NCBI RefSeq assembly: GCF_006716815.1
Contig: NZ_VFPS01000007.1
Span: forward strand, 1-64,000
Source of the DNA: Microbacterium lacticum
Lineage (GTDB): Bacteria; Actinomycetota; Actinomycetes; Actinomycetales; Microbacteriaceae
Direction: 5' to 3'
Length of the DNA: 64,000 nt
In this document: positions 31,428 to 40,407 of the stretch, piece by piece
Layout of the letters: each line of letters begins with the position of its first letter
Numbering within the stretch: position 1 is the first letter of the stretch
Notes under the pieces: model-generated
What the model was told of the DNA's origin: nothing
The model's input: the letters and a program-made list of their open reading frames with translations, nothing else
The model's database searches: none
Program-made: the position numbers and the translations under genes

Positions 31428-31835
31428 TCAGGCCGCCAGGCGCAGCCCCCGCTGGTCAGTGGCGACCTTCTCGCCGTCGGCGATCTGGGAGTCGTCGCCG
31501 ATGAGCGACCCGCCCGCGACGCGGGCGCCCGCGCCGACGACGGCGCGCACGCCGATCTTCGCGCCCGATCCGATCGCGGCGCCCGAGCCGATGTGCGCGT
31601 GCGGGGCGATTTCGGCGTTCTGGCCGATGACGGCGTCGGGCTCGACCCACACGCCGCGGCCGATGTGCGCGCCCGCAGCGATCTGGGCGCCCGGTTCGAT
31701 GTACGCGCCCGCTTCGACGAGCGCGCTCGCGTGCACCTTGGCACCATCGGCGATGAGGCCGCGTCCGTTGACGTGCTTGCGGTAACGGAGCGTCCGGCCC
31801 TGATCGTCTTCGATGTCGACGTAGTTCTTGCCCAC
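31428..31835 (-). CDS. Hexapeptide-repeat (left-handed beta-helix) protein
   Basis: A 135-residue protein made almost entirely of hexapeptide repeats with small or aliphatic residues every sixth position (VHASALVEAGAYIEPGAQI, AAGAHIGRGVWVEPDAVIGQNAEI, IGSGAAIGSGAKIGVRAVVGAG), the left-handed beta-helix of LbetaH acyltransferases and gamma-carbonic anhydrases. No transferase motif or metal-ligand histidine triad is apparent, so it may be a structural relative. The start is a GTG at 31835: AGGAGG at 31842-31847 lies 6 nt upstream on the minus strand. Longer upstream extensions are not supported. It probably shares a transcript with the LysR-like gene and is divergent from the YitT gene. Confidence 0.83.
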   Translation of the reverse strand: MGKNYVDIEDDQGRTLRYRKHVNGRGLIADGAKVHASALVEAGAYIEPGAQIAAGAHIGRGVWVEPDAVIGQNAEIAPHAHIGSGAAIGSGAKIGVRAVVGAGARVAGGSLIGDDSQIADGEKVATDQRGLRLAA

Positions 31836-31921
31836 AGAGATCCTCCTGTCCACTGCAACGGCACCCGGGCCCGGATCATTCCCGGGGAGAGACGCGGCGA
31901 GGCGGGGCGCGCGGGGTTGCG

Positions 31922-32587
31922 ATGATGGATGCCGTGACCGACGCGCCCCGACCCGATCCCGACACCGCCCCCTCGCTCGTCTTCGACGACCGCGCACACG
32001 CGCACTCGGTGGCCGAGGACGTGCTCGGCATCGCGACGGGCACGTTCCTGGCATCCCTCGGCCTGCACCTGCTGCACGCCGCGCACGCGGTCACGGGCGG
32101 TACGGCGGGTCTGTCGCTCCTGCTCGGCTATGCGACCGGCTGGCCGTTCTGGGCCCTGTTCACCCTCATCAACGTGCCGTTCGCGCTGCTCGCGGTGTGG
32201 CGGCGCGGGTGGAGCTTCACGATCCGCACGGTCATCTCGATCGTGCTCGTCTCGGCGTGGGCGCCCGTGCACGCCGCCCTGTTCCCGATCGTGCAGATCG
32301 AGCCCTGGTACGGCACGCTCGCTGGCAACCTGCTCGCCGGCGTCGGTGTGCTGATCCTGTTCCGGCACCGCTCGAGCGTCGGCGGCATCAACATCATCGG
32401 GCTCGAGGTGCAGGACCGCACCGGCTTTCGTGCGGGCTGGACGATGATGATCTTCGACCTCGTGATCATCCTGAGCGCCCTGCTGGTCGTGCCGTGGCAG
32501 AACGTCGTGATGAGCGCGGTCGGCGCCGTGCTGCTGAACCTCGTGCTCGCCCTCAACCACCGGCCCGGGCGGTACCTCGGGCACTGA
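31922..32587 (+). CDS. YitT-family (DUF161) integral membrane protein
   Basis: A 221-residue membrane protein with about five to six hydrophobic segments. Typical YitT features are VTGGTAGLSLLLGYATGWPFWALFTLINVPFALLAVWRRGWSFTIRTVISIV and SVGGINIIGLEVQDRTGFRAGWTMMIFDLVIILSALLVVPW. The family is widespread; its transported substrate or function is not established. The start is uncertain between ATG 31922, ATG 31925 and GTG 31934, none of which has a clear ribosome binding site. The neighbouring hexapeptide gene is divergent. Confidence 0.82.
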   Translation: MMDAVTDAPRPDPDTAPSLVFDDRAHAHSVAEDVLGIATGTFLASLGLHLLHAAHAVTGGTAGLSLLLGYATGWPFWALFTLINVPFALLAVWRRGWSFTIRTVISIVLVSAWAPVHAALFPIVQIEPWYGTLAGNLLAGVGVLILFRHRSSVGGINIIGLEVQDRTGFRAGWTMMIFDLVIILSALLVVPWQNVVMSAVGAVLLNLVLALNHRPGRYLGH

Positions 32588-32593
32588 CCGGGG

Positions 32594-32776
32594 CTACTCC
32601 GATCCGGGCGGCAGCGACCACGGGTCGATGACGCTCAGCCCGAGGCCCGCGAAGTCGCGGATATCGCGGGTCGCGAGTGATGCGGCGAACGGCAGCACGA
32701 CGCCGGCGAGGAGGACGCCCTCGATGCCCTCGAACGACGCTGGCAGACGCTCGTCGATGCGGCGGCGGCGGCGGCC
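32594..32776 (-). pseudogene. Remnant of a VapC-like PIN-domain toxin (C-terminal end)
   Basis: The last ~30 codons on the minus strand read LPFAASLATRDIRDFAGLGLSVIDPW, which is the highly characteristic C-terminus of VapC PIN-domain ribonucleases, including the late Asp of the active site in TRDIRDF. Upstream, RRRRRIDERLPASFEGIEGV resembles the central helices, but the N-terminal half with the first catalytic Asp is missing and no antitoxin gene is present. The fragment abuts the 3' end of the nei2 gene. It is probably the scar of a former toxin-antitoxin module. Confidence 0.7.
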
Positions 32777-32778
32777 GG

Positions 32779-33561
32779 TCAGGTCTGGCAGACCGGGCAC
32801 CAGAACACGATCCGCTCGCTCGTGTCGGTGGCGCCGAACTCGGTGCGGCGGATCGGGGTGCCGCACCGGCGGCACGGCTTCCGCTCGCGGCGGTACACCC
32901 AGGTCTGCTGCCCGGGGCGGGTGTCGCCGGTGAAGGTGCGCCCCGACCGGTCGCGGTTGGCGCGGATCATGCGGGCGGCCGTGTCGACGAGGCCGGCGGC
33001 GGCCGAGGCATCCAGCTCGTTCGCCGGGCGCATGGGGAGGATGCCGCGGACGAACAGGAGCTCGTTCGCATACTCGTTGCCGAGCCCGGCGAGGTTCCGC
33101 TGATCGAGGATCGCCACGTGCACCGGGCGGGGGTCGGATGCCACGCGCCGCCCGGCCTCGACGGGGTCCCAGTCGGGGCCGAGAAGGTCGGGACCCAGAT
33201 GCCCGACGAGCTCGGCCTCGTCGGCGGTGCGGACGAGATCGACCATCGCGATCTCGAAGCCGACCGCCGTCGCCCGCACGGTGCCGACGATCGCGCGCGC
33301 CTGGAACGCGGGGGAGCGCCAGCGCTCGCCGGGCCTGAAGACGAGCCAGCGGCCTTCCATCTTGAGGTGCGAATGGAGTGTGTACTCGCCGATCCGCATC
33401 AGCAGATGCTTCCCCCGCGGCACGACCCCGTGCACCGTCTCGCCGGTGAGGTCGGCGTTCGCGTGCGCGGGCACCCGCAGGTCGAACCGGGTCACCTCGT
33501 GCCCCGCGAGCGCCTCGTGCAGTCGGCGGGCGGTGCGGAAGACGGTATCGCCCTCAGGCAC
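32779..33561 (-). CDS. nei2: Fpg/Nei-family DNA glycosylase (Nei2-like)
   Basis: A 260-residue DNA repair glycosylase/AP lyase. The N-terminus MPEGDTVFRTARRLHEAL gives the catalytic Pro (after Met removal) and Glu. RLVF-type H2TH region residues appear in DQRNLAGLGNEYANELLFVRGILP. A C-terminal zinc finger is formed by CRRC...CPVC with the DNA-contacting Arg in GRTF. PEGDTVFRTA is typical of actinobacterial Nei2, which removes oxidised pyrimidines. It is preceded by lhr on the same strand by 26 bp, the same gene pair as in mycobacteria, which suggests joint action in oxidative or crosslink damage repair. Confidence 0.93.
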   Translation of the reverse strand: MPEGDTVFRTARRLHEALAGHEVTRFDLRVPAHANADLTGETVHGVVPRGKHLLMRIGEYTLHSHLKMEGRWLVFRPGERWRSPAFQARAIVGTVRATAVGFEIAMVDLVRTADEAELVGHLGPDLLGPDWDPVEAGRRVASDPRPVHVAILDQRNLAGLGNEYANELLFVRGILPMRPANELDASAAAGLVDTAARMIRANRDRSGRTFTGDTRPGQQTWVYRRERKPCRRCGTPIRRTEFGATDTSERIVFWCPVCQT

Positions 33562-33587
33562 GGCTCACCACCCGATCTGGGCGGGGG

Positions 33588-36500
33588 TCATCGCTGCCGC
33601 CGCAGGGTGAGGCCACGGCTCGACTCGACGAAGCCGGCGGCCAGCAGCGCGCGGCCGACCGCCGTGCCGTAGACGAACACCCCCGAGACCTGCTCGACGG
33701 TCAGCGTGTCCAGTCGCCGGGCGCGCGACGTCTCGACGAGGCTCCGTGCCGCGGCGGCCAGCACCTCCTCGTCATCGCTGAAAGCGAGCGCCGAGCGGCC
33801 GCCCCGCTCGAGGTAGAGCACGAGCGCCCCGTCGACCAGGGTCACGAGACCGCCCGCCTTGCGCCCGGGGCGATGCGCGACGCCCTCGAGCGCGGGCCAG
33901 GCGAGAGCCGCGCCGTACGGGTTGGCGGGGTCGGTCGCGGCGAGGGTTAGCGCGCCGAGCGGTGCCGGGTCGGGGAGCGCCGCGAACTCGCGCAGCCGGT
34001 CGACGGTGGCCGACGCGGCGAACTGCGCCGCGCCCAGCTGCTCGATGAAGTACCCGCGGCGGGTGTGGCCGGAGTCTTCGAAGCCGGCGAGGATCCGATA
34101 CGCCTGGGCGAAACCGCCGGGCATCCCCTCTGCCTGCACGCTGCCGCGGGTGACCACGCCGTAGCGGTCGAGCAGGAGGCCCGCCGACGCCGTCGCGCGG
34201 AGCGCCCCGTCACCGCTCGGCTCGGGCAGGATCGACCATCGTCCACCGATCAGCGGCGGCCGCTGCGGCGGGGCCGACCCGCCAGTGCGGGCGGGCAGCG
34301 GCATGCCGCGGAACATCCGCGCGCGCGGGGTGCGCCGCACCGTGCGGTGCGCCTGCGAGCCGCCGCCGAGGAGCGCGCGCACGGGCGCGAACGTGTCGTT
34401 GGTGACACGCCCCGTCCAGGTGAGGTTCCACAGGGCATCCACGACCGACTGCTCGTTCTCCGCGCCTGCCGCGGCGGCCAGCTGCGCCGCGAAGTAGGCG
34501 CCCCCGGAGGTGAGCTGGTCGAGCACGCGCTGCTCGAGACCGGTCGGCGGCTCGGGATCGTCGGGGAGGGTGAGCGTGAGGCCGACCGTGTCGGCGGGAT
34601 GCAGGGCGATCCAGCCGTCGCGGCCGGGGAGCGAACCGTGCCCCGACCAGACGACCTCGCCGGTCGCGGTCAGCTCGTCGAGCATCGTGGGGCTGTAGTC
34701 GGACACCCGCGACGGCAGGATGAGCGACTCCCAGGCGCTCGCCGGCAGGGGCGCGCCCGCGAGCTGCTCGATCGCGGCGAGCACGCCGTCGATGCCCTCG
34801 AGGGGTCGACCGCCCGACGATCCGGCGACGTGCTGCCAGGAGGGGAGGAAGCGCGCGAACGCCTCGGGCGAGACCGGTTCGACCGTGCCGCGGATGGCCG
34901 CGAGCGAGCGCAGCCGCAGTCGCCGCAGCACCTCGGCGTCGCACCACTCCAGGTCATCCGTCGGAGTTCCGGGCGTCTCGGTCGCGCCGGGAGATGGGGG
35001 GCCGGGCGCCGCCGGGCCGGGCAGGAAGAACCCGCTCGCGACGCGGCCCTGCGACTCGAGCCGCTGCAGCGCCTGCCGGGCGACGGCGGCTCCGATGCCG
35101 AAGCGCGTCGCCACGTCGGCGGTGCGGAACGGCCCGTGCGTGCGGGCGAACCGCGCCACGAGTTCGCCGAGCGGGTCGGCGATCGGCTCGAGGAAGGCAT
35201 TCGGGATGCCGACGGGCAGCGCGATCCCCAACGCGTCGCGGAGGCGCCCGGCATCCTCGATCTGAGCCACCCTCGCGTGGCCCGCGATCGTGACCGGGAT
35301 CGCCCGCCGCGCCGTGACGAGCTCGTCGAGGAATCCGGCCGCCACCGGTGTCGGGGCGGGCGCGTCGACCTCGGAGGCCGCCTCGCCCTGCAGGCGCAGC
35401 GCCACCTCGTCGGCGCTGAGCGGGCCGAGCAGGCGCAGCAGATCGGCGACACCTTCGACGCCGCGCACGCGGCGATCGGGCGCGAGCCGCTGCGCCTCGG
35501 CCTCGAACTGGGCGATGACGCCCGGGTCGAGCAGCTCGCGCATCTCGACCTTGCCGAGGAGCTCGGACAGTAGCGCCGGATCGACCGAGAGCGCCGCCGC
35601 GCGCCGCTCCGCGAGCGGCGAGTCGCCTTCGTACATGAACGCGCCGACATATCCGAAGAGCAGATCGCGCGCGAACGGCGACGGCTGGCTCGTCGTCGTC
35701 TCGACGAGGCGTATGCGCCGGTCGCCGATCGACCGCGCGATGCGCAGCAGAGACGGCAGGTCGTAGACATCCTGCAGCACCTCGCGGAGCGTCTCGAGGA
35801 TGATCGGGAACGTCGGATGGTTCTTCGCGACCTCGAGCAGCTGCGCCGACTTCTGGCGCTGCTGCCAGAGCGGGGAGCGCTTGTTCGGATTGAGGCGCGG
35901 CAGCAGCAGAGCGCGCGCCGCGCACTCGCGGAACCGGGAGGCGAACAGGGCCGACCCGCCGACCTCGTCGGTGACGATCTGCTCGAGCTCGTCGGGCTCG
36001 AAGACGAACAGCTCCGCGCCCGGCGGCTCGCTCTCCGCGTCGGGCACCCGCACGATGATGCCGTCGTCGCTCGCCACCGCCGAGCCCTCGACCCCGAGCC
36101 GTTCACGGATGCGCGCGTTCACCGCGAGCGCCCAGGGTCCGTGCACGTGCATGCCGTACGGGGAATGCAGGATGATCCGCCAGTCGCCGACCTCGTCGCG
36201 CGAGCGTTCCACCGTGAGAGTGCGGTCGGTCGGCAGCGTGCCGGTCGCCTCCTTCTGCTCCGACAGGTAGGCGAGCAGATTGCTGATCGCGTTGTCGTCG
36301 AGGCCCGACTCGCGCAGTCGGGCGGTCGCCTTCTCGCCGGCTGCGCCCGCGATCTCGCGCGAGAACTTGCCGAGCGCCTCGCCGAGCTCGGCCGGCCGCC
36401 CGAGCCCGTCGCCGTGCCAGAACGGCAGCTTGCCGGGCTGTCCGAACGCGGGCAGTACGTTGACACGGTCGTGTGTGATCTCGACGATCCGCCAACTCGT

Positions 36501-38420
36501 CGTCCCGAGGGTGAACACGTCGTTCACGCGCGACTCGTAGACCATCTCCTCGTCGAGCTCGCCGACGCGGGCATTGCGGGTCTCGCCGGCGACGAACACC
36601 CCGAACAGGCCGCGGTCGGGGATCGTCCCGCCGCTCGTGACGGCGACCCGCTGTGCCCCCGGGCGGCCGGTGAGGGTGCCGTGGTCGCGATCCCAGACGA
36701 GGCGCGGTCGCAGCTCGGCGAACTCGTCGGAAGGATACTTGCCGGCGAGCAGATCGAGCGTCGCCTCGTACGCCGAGCGCGGCAGCGTGCGGAACGGCGC
36801 CGAACGCCGCACCGTCTCGAACCACTCCTCGACGTCGATCGCCCCGGTCGCGCAGGCCGCGATGGTCTGCTGGGCGAGGATGTCGAGCGGGTTCGCCGGC
36901 ACCGCGATGGCCTCGATCTGGCCCGCGAGCATCCGCTCGGTGACGACCGCCGTGTGCAGCACGTCGCCGCGGTGCTTCGGGAACAGCGCCGCGCGGCTGA
37001 TCTCGCCGACCTGGTGCCCCGCCCGGCCCACACGCTGCAGACCGGACGCCGCCGACGGGGGAGCCTCGACCTGGATGACGAGGTCGACGGCGCCCATGTC
37101 GATGCCGAGCTCGAGCGAGCTCGTCGCGACGACGCAGCGCAGGATGCCGCTCTTCAGCTCGTCCTCGACCTGCGCGCGCTGCTCCTTGGACACCGATCCG
37201 TGGTGCGCCTTCGCCAGCACGGGCTCCGCCCCCGCCGACGCGCCGGCCTGCGCCATCATCGCCGCCGGGGGCTTCTGCGTGGGCTTCGGGGTGGCCCCCG
37301 GGGCCGCCGCGGCTGCCGCTCCGGGCTCTCCGGCGAGGCGCTCGAGGTAGATCTCGTTGAGCCGGCCCGTCAGCCGCTCGGCGAGGCGACGTGAGTTCGC
37401 GAACACGATCGTCGAGCGATGCGCGAGCACGCGGTCGACGATCGCCTCCTCGACGTGCGGCCACACCGAGCCGGTCACCTCGGAGGGCTGCGACGGCGCC
37501 GAGAACCAGTCGCCGTCGTCATCGGGCAGCGTGGTGCCGCCGGGCGGCGATGCGGCGTCGCCCTCGTCCGGGGCATCCGTCGCGGTCTCGTCCTCGCGCG
37601 CCGGGGGAGGCGGCGGGTTGAGCATGTCGTCCATCGGCACGACGACCTTGAGGTCGAACGCCTTCGTCGCGCGGGGAGCGACGATCTCCACGGGAGCCGC
37701 CCCGCCGAGGAAGCGCGCGACCTCGTCGATCGGCCGCACCGTCGCCGACAGGCCGATCCGCTGCGCGGGCGTCTCGAGCAGAGCGTCGAGGCGCTCGAGG
37801 CTGACCGCCAGGTGCGCACCACGCTTGGTCGCGGCCACCGCGTGCACCTCGTCGACGATGACGGTGTGCACCCCGCGGAGGGTCTCGGATGCCTGGCTCG
37901 TGAGCATCAGGTAGAGCGACTCGGGCGTCGTGATGAGGATGTCGGGCGGTTCGGCGACGAGTTTGCGCCGGTCGGCGGAGGGGGTGTCGCCCGAACGGAC
38001 CCCGACCGTCACGTCGGGCACCGCGATGCCGAGCCGCCGGGCCGACTGGCCGATGCCGACGAGCGGCGAGCGGAGGTTCCGCTCCACGTCGACGCCGAGC
38101 GCCTTCAGCGGCGAGACGTAGAGGATGCTCGTGCGTCGGGCGTCGCGGTCCTTCGCGCGGCCTCGGGTGCGCTTGCCCGGTTTGTCGTCGGGGTGCGGTG
38201 GGGGTGCCGTCGCCACGACCGGCTTCTCCCGGAACACCCGGTCGATCGCCCAGAGGAAGGCCGACAGCGTCTTGCCGGAGCCGGTGGGCGCGACCACGAG
38301 CGCGTGGCGCCCGTGCGAGATCGCCTCCCACGCGCCCGCCTGCGCGTTGGTGGGCTGTGCGAAGGCGCCACGGAACCAGTCCTGCGTCGCAGGACTGAAC
38401 CGCTCGAGCACATCGCTCAT
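33588..38420 (-). CDS. lhr: Large helicase-related protein Lhr
   Basis: A 1610-residue superfamily 2 helicase of the long actinobacterial/gamma-proteobacterial Lhr type. N-terminal motor motifs: motif I APTGSGKTLSAFLWAID, motif II VDEVHAV, a TPESLYLML segment, and motif VI VGRAGHQVGEISRAALFP. A winged-helix and Lhr-core region follows, then the long C-terminal domain (after about residue 850) typical of full-length Lhr. A low-complexity insert rich in Asp/Pro lies between RecA domains near residues 275-305, and another (AAAAAPGATPKPTQKPPAAMMAQAG) near residue 370. It is a 3'-5' translocase that also unwinds RNA:DNA hybrids; with Nei2 downstream it serves DNA repair. Confidence 0.96.
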   Translation of the reverse strand: MSDVLERFSPATQDWFRGAFAQPTNAQAGAWEAISHGRHALVVAPTGSGKTLSAFLWAIDRVFREKPVVATAPPPHPDDKPGKRTRGRAKDRDARRTSILYVSPLKALGVDVERNLRSPLVGIGQSARRLGIAVPDVTVGVRSGDTPSADRRKLVAEPPDILITTPESLYLMLTSQASETLRGVHTVIVDEVHAVAATKRGAHLAVSLERLDALLETPAQRIGLSATVRPIDEVARFLGGAAPVEIVAPRATKAFDLKVVVPMDDMLNPPPPPAREDETATDAPDEGDAASPPGGTTLPDDDGDWFSAPSQPSEVTGSVWPHVEEAIVDRVLAHRSTIVFANSRRLAERLTGRLNEIYLERLAGEPGAAAAAAPGATPKPTQKPPAAMMAQAGASAGAEPVLAKAHHGSVSKEQRAQVEDELKSGILRCVVATSSLELGIDMGAVDLVIQVEAPPSAASGLQRVGRAGHQVGEISRAALFPKHRGDVLHTAVVTERMLAGQIEAIAVPANPLDILAQQTIAACATGAIDVEEWFETVRRSAPFRTLPRSAYEATLDLLAGKYPSDEFAELRPRLVWDRDHGTLTGRPGAQRVAVTSGGTIPDRGLFGVFVAGETRNARVGELDEEMVYESRVNDVFTLGTTSWRIVEITHDRVNVLPAFGQPGKLPFWHGDGLGRPAELGEALGKFSREIAGAAGEKATARLRESGLDDNAISNLLAYLSEQKEATGTLPTDRTLTVERSRDEVGDWRIILHSPYGMHVHGPWALAVNARIRERLGVEGSAVASDDGIIVRVPDAESEPPGAELFVFEPDELEQIVTDEVGGSALFASRFRECAARALLLPRLNPNKRSPLWQQRQKSAQLLEVAKNHPTFPIILETLREVLQDVYDLPSLLRIARSIGDRRIRLVETTTSQPSPFARDLLFGYVGAFMYEGDSPLAERRAAALSVDPALLSELLGKVEMRELLDPGVIAQFEAEAQRLAPDRRVRGVEGVADLLRLLGPLSADEVALRLQGEAASEVDAPAPTPVAAGFLDELVTARRAIPVTIAGHARVAQIEDAGRLRDALGIALPVGIPNAFLEPIADPLGELVARFARTHGPFRTADVATRFGIGAAVARQALQRLESQGRVASGFFLPGPAAPGPPSPGATETPGTPTDDLEWCDAEVLRRLRLRSLAAIRGTVEPVSPEAFARFLPSWQHVAGSSGGRPLEGIDGVLAAIEQLAGAPLPASAWESLILPSRVSDYSPTMLDELTATGEVVWSGHGSLPGRDGWIALHPADTVGLTLTLPDDPEPPTGLEQRVLDQLTSGGAYFAAQLAAAAGAENEQSVVDALWNLTWTGRVTNDTFAPVRALLGGGSQAHRTVRRTPRARMFRGMPLPARTGGSAPPQRPPLIGGRWSILPEPSGDGALRATASAGLLLDRYGVVTRGSVQAEGMPGGFAQAYRILAGFEDSGHTRRGYFIEQLGAAQFAASATVDRLREFAALPDPAPLGALTLAATDPANPYGAALAWPALEGVAHRPGRKAGGLVTLVDGALVLYLERGGRSALAFSDDEEVLAAAARSLVETSRARRLDTLTVEQVSGVFVYGTAVGRALLAAGFVESSRGLTLRRQR

Positions 38421-38510
38421 CTCTCCATCTTCGCCTGCCCCGCCGACATCGGGCCCGGTCCTGCTCTCGGCCTCGGGTCCCGCCCGCCGCCCGGCGGTCG
38501 CATCGGCTGC

Positions 38511-38614
38511 ACCGTTTGCAGGATCGATCGGGCCGCGGCGGCCGGGTACCCGCGGAATTACGCGGTTCTCGCCGCGGCCGCGGCCGCTTCTGGCTCAACG
38601 ATCCTGCAAACGGT
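38511..38614. repeat. 104-bp palindromic element with 16-bp perfect inverted ends
   Basis: ACCGTTTGCAGGATCG (38511-38526) is exactly complementary to CGATCCTGCAAACGGT (38599-38614). The interior is extremely GC-rich and itself partly self-complementary (GGCCGCGGCGGCC against GCCGCGGCCGCGGCC). It lies between ABC-F (ending 38644) and lhr (starting 38420), both on the minus strand, and may double as a terminator. It shares the core TTGCAGGAT with the element at 39081-39177. Confidence 0.9.
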
Positions 38615-38643
38615 ACGCCGCGCCCCGGCACCCTCGCCTGTCG

Positions 38644-40374
38644 TCACCCCACGGTCGCCTCCCGCAGCACGCCGTGGTCCAGCTCGAGCACGAGACTCGG
38701 CGCGAGCCGCCGCAGGAAAGCGTCGTCGTGGCTGACGACGAGCACGCCGCCCCGGTACGCGCTGAGCGCCCCGACGAGCTGGTCGACGGTGTCGATGTCG
38801 AGGTTGTTGGTCGGCTCGTCGAGCACCAGCAGCTGCGGGGGCGGATCGGCCATCAGCAGGCACGCGAGCGCCAGCCGGAACCTCTCCCCGCCGGACAGCG
38901 CCGCGACGGGGCGCAGCACCGTGTCGCCGCGCAGCAGGAACCGCGCCAGCCGGTTGCGCAACTCGACGTCGCCGACGCCCGGCGCCGCGCGGCGCAGATT
39001 CTCGAGGGGAGAGGCGGCATCGTCGAGGCCGTCGACCCGCTGCGACAGGTACCCGATCCGGTCGGTGTGCAACTCCGCGTGTGACGATTGCAGGATTTCT
39101 GCGTCGTCCGGGCGCGCCTCCTGCGGGATTCCGGGGCCGCCGCCGTCGATGCCGGGCTCTTCTCCTGCAATCGTCACGCCGCCCGCCGACTCACCTCGCG
39201 CCGGGACGCCCGCCGGCACGCCCCCCGCCGCCGCGACGAGCCGCCGCAGCAGCGTCGTCTTGCCCGCGCCGTTCGGGCCGACGAGGGCGACCCGCTCCGG
39301 TCCCTGCAGTACCCAGGACCGTCCCTCGCTGCCGAGCGTCGCGAGCCGCCGGCCCGAACCGACCCCCGGGTCGGGCAGGTCGATGCGCACCGCGTCGTCG
39401 TCGCGCACGCGGCGTCCGGCGAGGTCGAGCGCGGCCCGCGCCTCGGCCTCCTTGCCGGATGCCTCGATGCGCAGACGTCCCGCCGACTCCTGCGCCGCAC
39501 GCTTGCGCGCGTTCGCGACGATGCCGGGCACGCGCTTCTCCATGGCGGCCTTGCGCCCGATGGCGGCCCGCGTCGCGAGCACCTGCTCCTGGTGGATGCG
39601 GTCGCGCTTCTCGCGCCGCACCGCCTGGCGGGCGGCGGTCTCGGCCTGACGGGCCGTGGCCTGTTCGGCATCCATCGCGGCCCGCCACTGCGAGTAGGGC
39701 CCGCCGAACGTCGTCAGGGCGCCGCCGTAGAGCTCGGCGGTCTCGTCCATCAGCTCGAGCAGGGCGAGGTCGTGGCTGACCACGATCAGCGCGCCCCGCC
39801 AGCGCCGCACCATGTCGTAGACGCGAGCCCGCGCGGCTCGGTCGAGGTTGTTCGTCGGCTCGTCGAGTAGCGCGATCGGCCGGGCGCGCAGTCGCACGCC
39901 GACGAGCGCGACGAGCACCGCCTCGCCGCCGGAGAGCTCGCCGACGCGCCGGTCGAGGGCTCCGTCGGGCAGCCCCGTGTCGGCGAGCGCGGCGCCCGCG
40001 CGCGCCTCGACGTCCCAATCGTCGCCGACGGCGTCGAACTGGCGCGGGTCGACGTCGCCCGCCGCGATGGCGCGCACCGCGTCGAGGGCGCGGCCGACGC
40101 CGAGCACGTCGGCGACGCGTCGATCGGTTTGCAGGGTGAGCTGCTGCGGCAGCAGGTCGACCTCGCCGCCGACGGTGAGCGAGCCGGATGCCGGGGCGTG
40201 CGCCCCGGCGATGAGCGAGAGCAGCGTCGATTTGCCCGAGCCGTTCCGGCCGATGAGACCGGTGCGGCCCGCGCCGAAGGCGCCGGACACCTCGGTGAGG
40301 GCGGGTGTGCCGTCGGGCCAGGTGAAGGTGAGGCGGTCGAGCACGACCGCGGGGGATGGGATGGGGGTGGGCAT
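38644..40374 (-). CDS. ABC-F family ATPase
   Basis: A 576-residue protein with two ABC ATPase domains and no membrane segments, the layout of ABC-F ribosome-acting or antibiotic-resistance proteins. Domain 1 has Walker [10 protein letters not shown] and signature LSGGEAVLV with Walker [12 protein letters not shown]; the interdomain linker is charged ([39 protein letters not shown]); domain 2 has [21 protein letters not shown] and [12 protein letters not shown]. Residues ~400-432 are an atypical insert coinciding with a palindromic DNA element. I chose ATG 40374 with GGAGG at 4-5 nt; an in-frame ATG at 40407 with AAGGAGGGAGG directly upstream is a credible alternative adding [12 protein letters not shown] ~300-nt leader precedes it. 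Confidence 0.92.
   Translation of the reverse strand: MPTPIPSPAVVLDRLTFTWPDGTPALTEVSGAFGAGRTGLIGRNGSGKSTLLSLIAGAHAPASGSLTVGGEVDLLPQQLTLQTDRRVADVLGVGRALDAVRAIAAGDVDPRQFDAVGDDWDVEARAGAALADTGLPDGALDRRVGELSGGEAVLVALVGVRLRARPIALLDEPTNNLDRAARARVYDMVRRWRGALIVVSHDLALLELMDETAELYGGALTTFGGPYSQWRAAMDAEQATARQAETAARQAVRREKRDRIHQEQVLATRAAIGRKAAMEKRVPGIVANARKRAAQESAGRLRIEASGKEAEARAALDLAGRRVRDDDAVRIDLPDPGVGSGRRLATLGSEGRSWVLQGPERVALVGPNGAGKTTLLRRLVAAAGGVPAGVPARGESAGGVTIAGEEPGIDGGGPGIPQEARPDDAEILQSSHAELHTDRIGYLSQRVDGLDDAASPLENLRRAAPGVGDVELRNRLARFLLRGDTVLRPVAALSGGERFRLALACLLMADPPPQLLVLDEPTNNLDIDTVDQLVGALSAYRGGVLVVSHDDAFLRRLAPSLVLELDHGVLREATVG
39081..39177. repeat. 97-bp palindromic element inside the ABC-F coding sequence
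   Basis: GTGACGATTGCAGGA (39081-39095) is perfectly complementary to TCCTGCAATCGTCAC (39163-39177). The element is in frame and encodes about 33 residues (roughly residues 400-432, [14 protein letters not shown] onward) in the second ATPase domain, at a place where ABC-F proteins usually have a short loop. It shares the core TTGCAGGAT with the intergenic element 467 bp away. Confidence 0.9.
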
Positions 40375-40407
40375 GAGTCCTCCGGTGGTGGCGAGGCGCC
40401 GGCGCAT

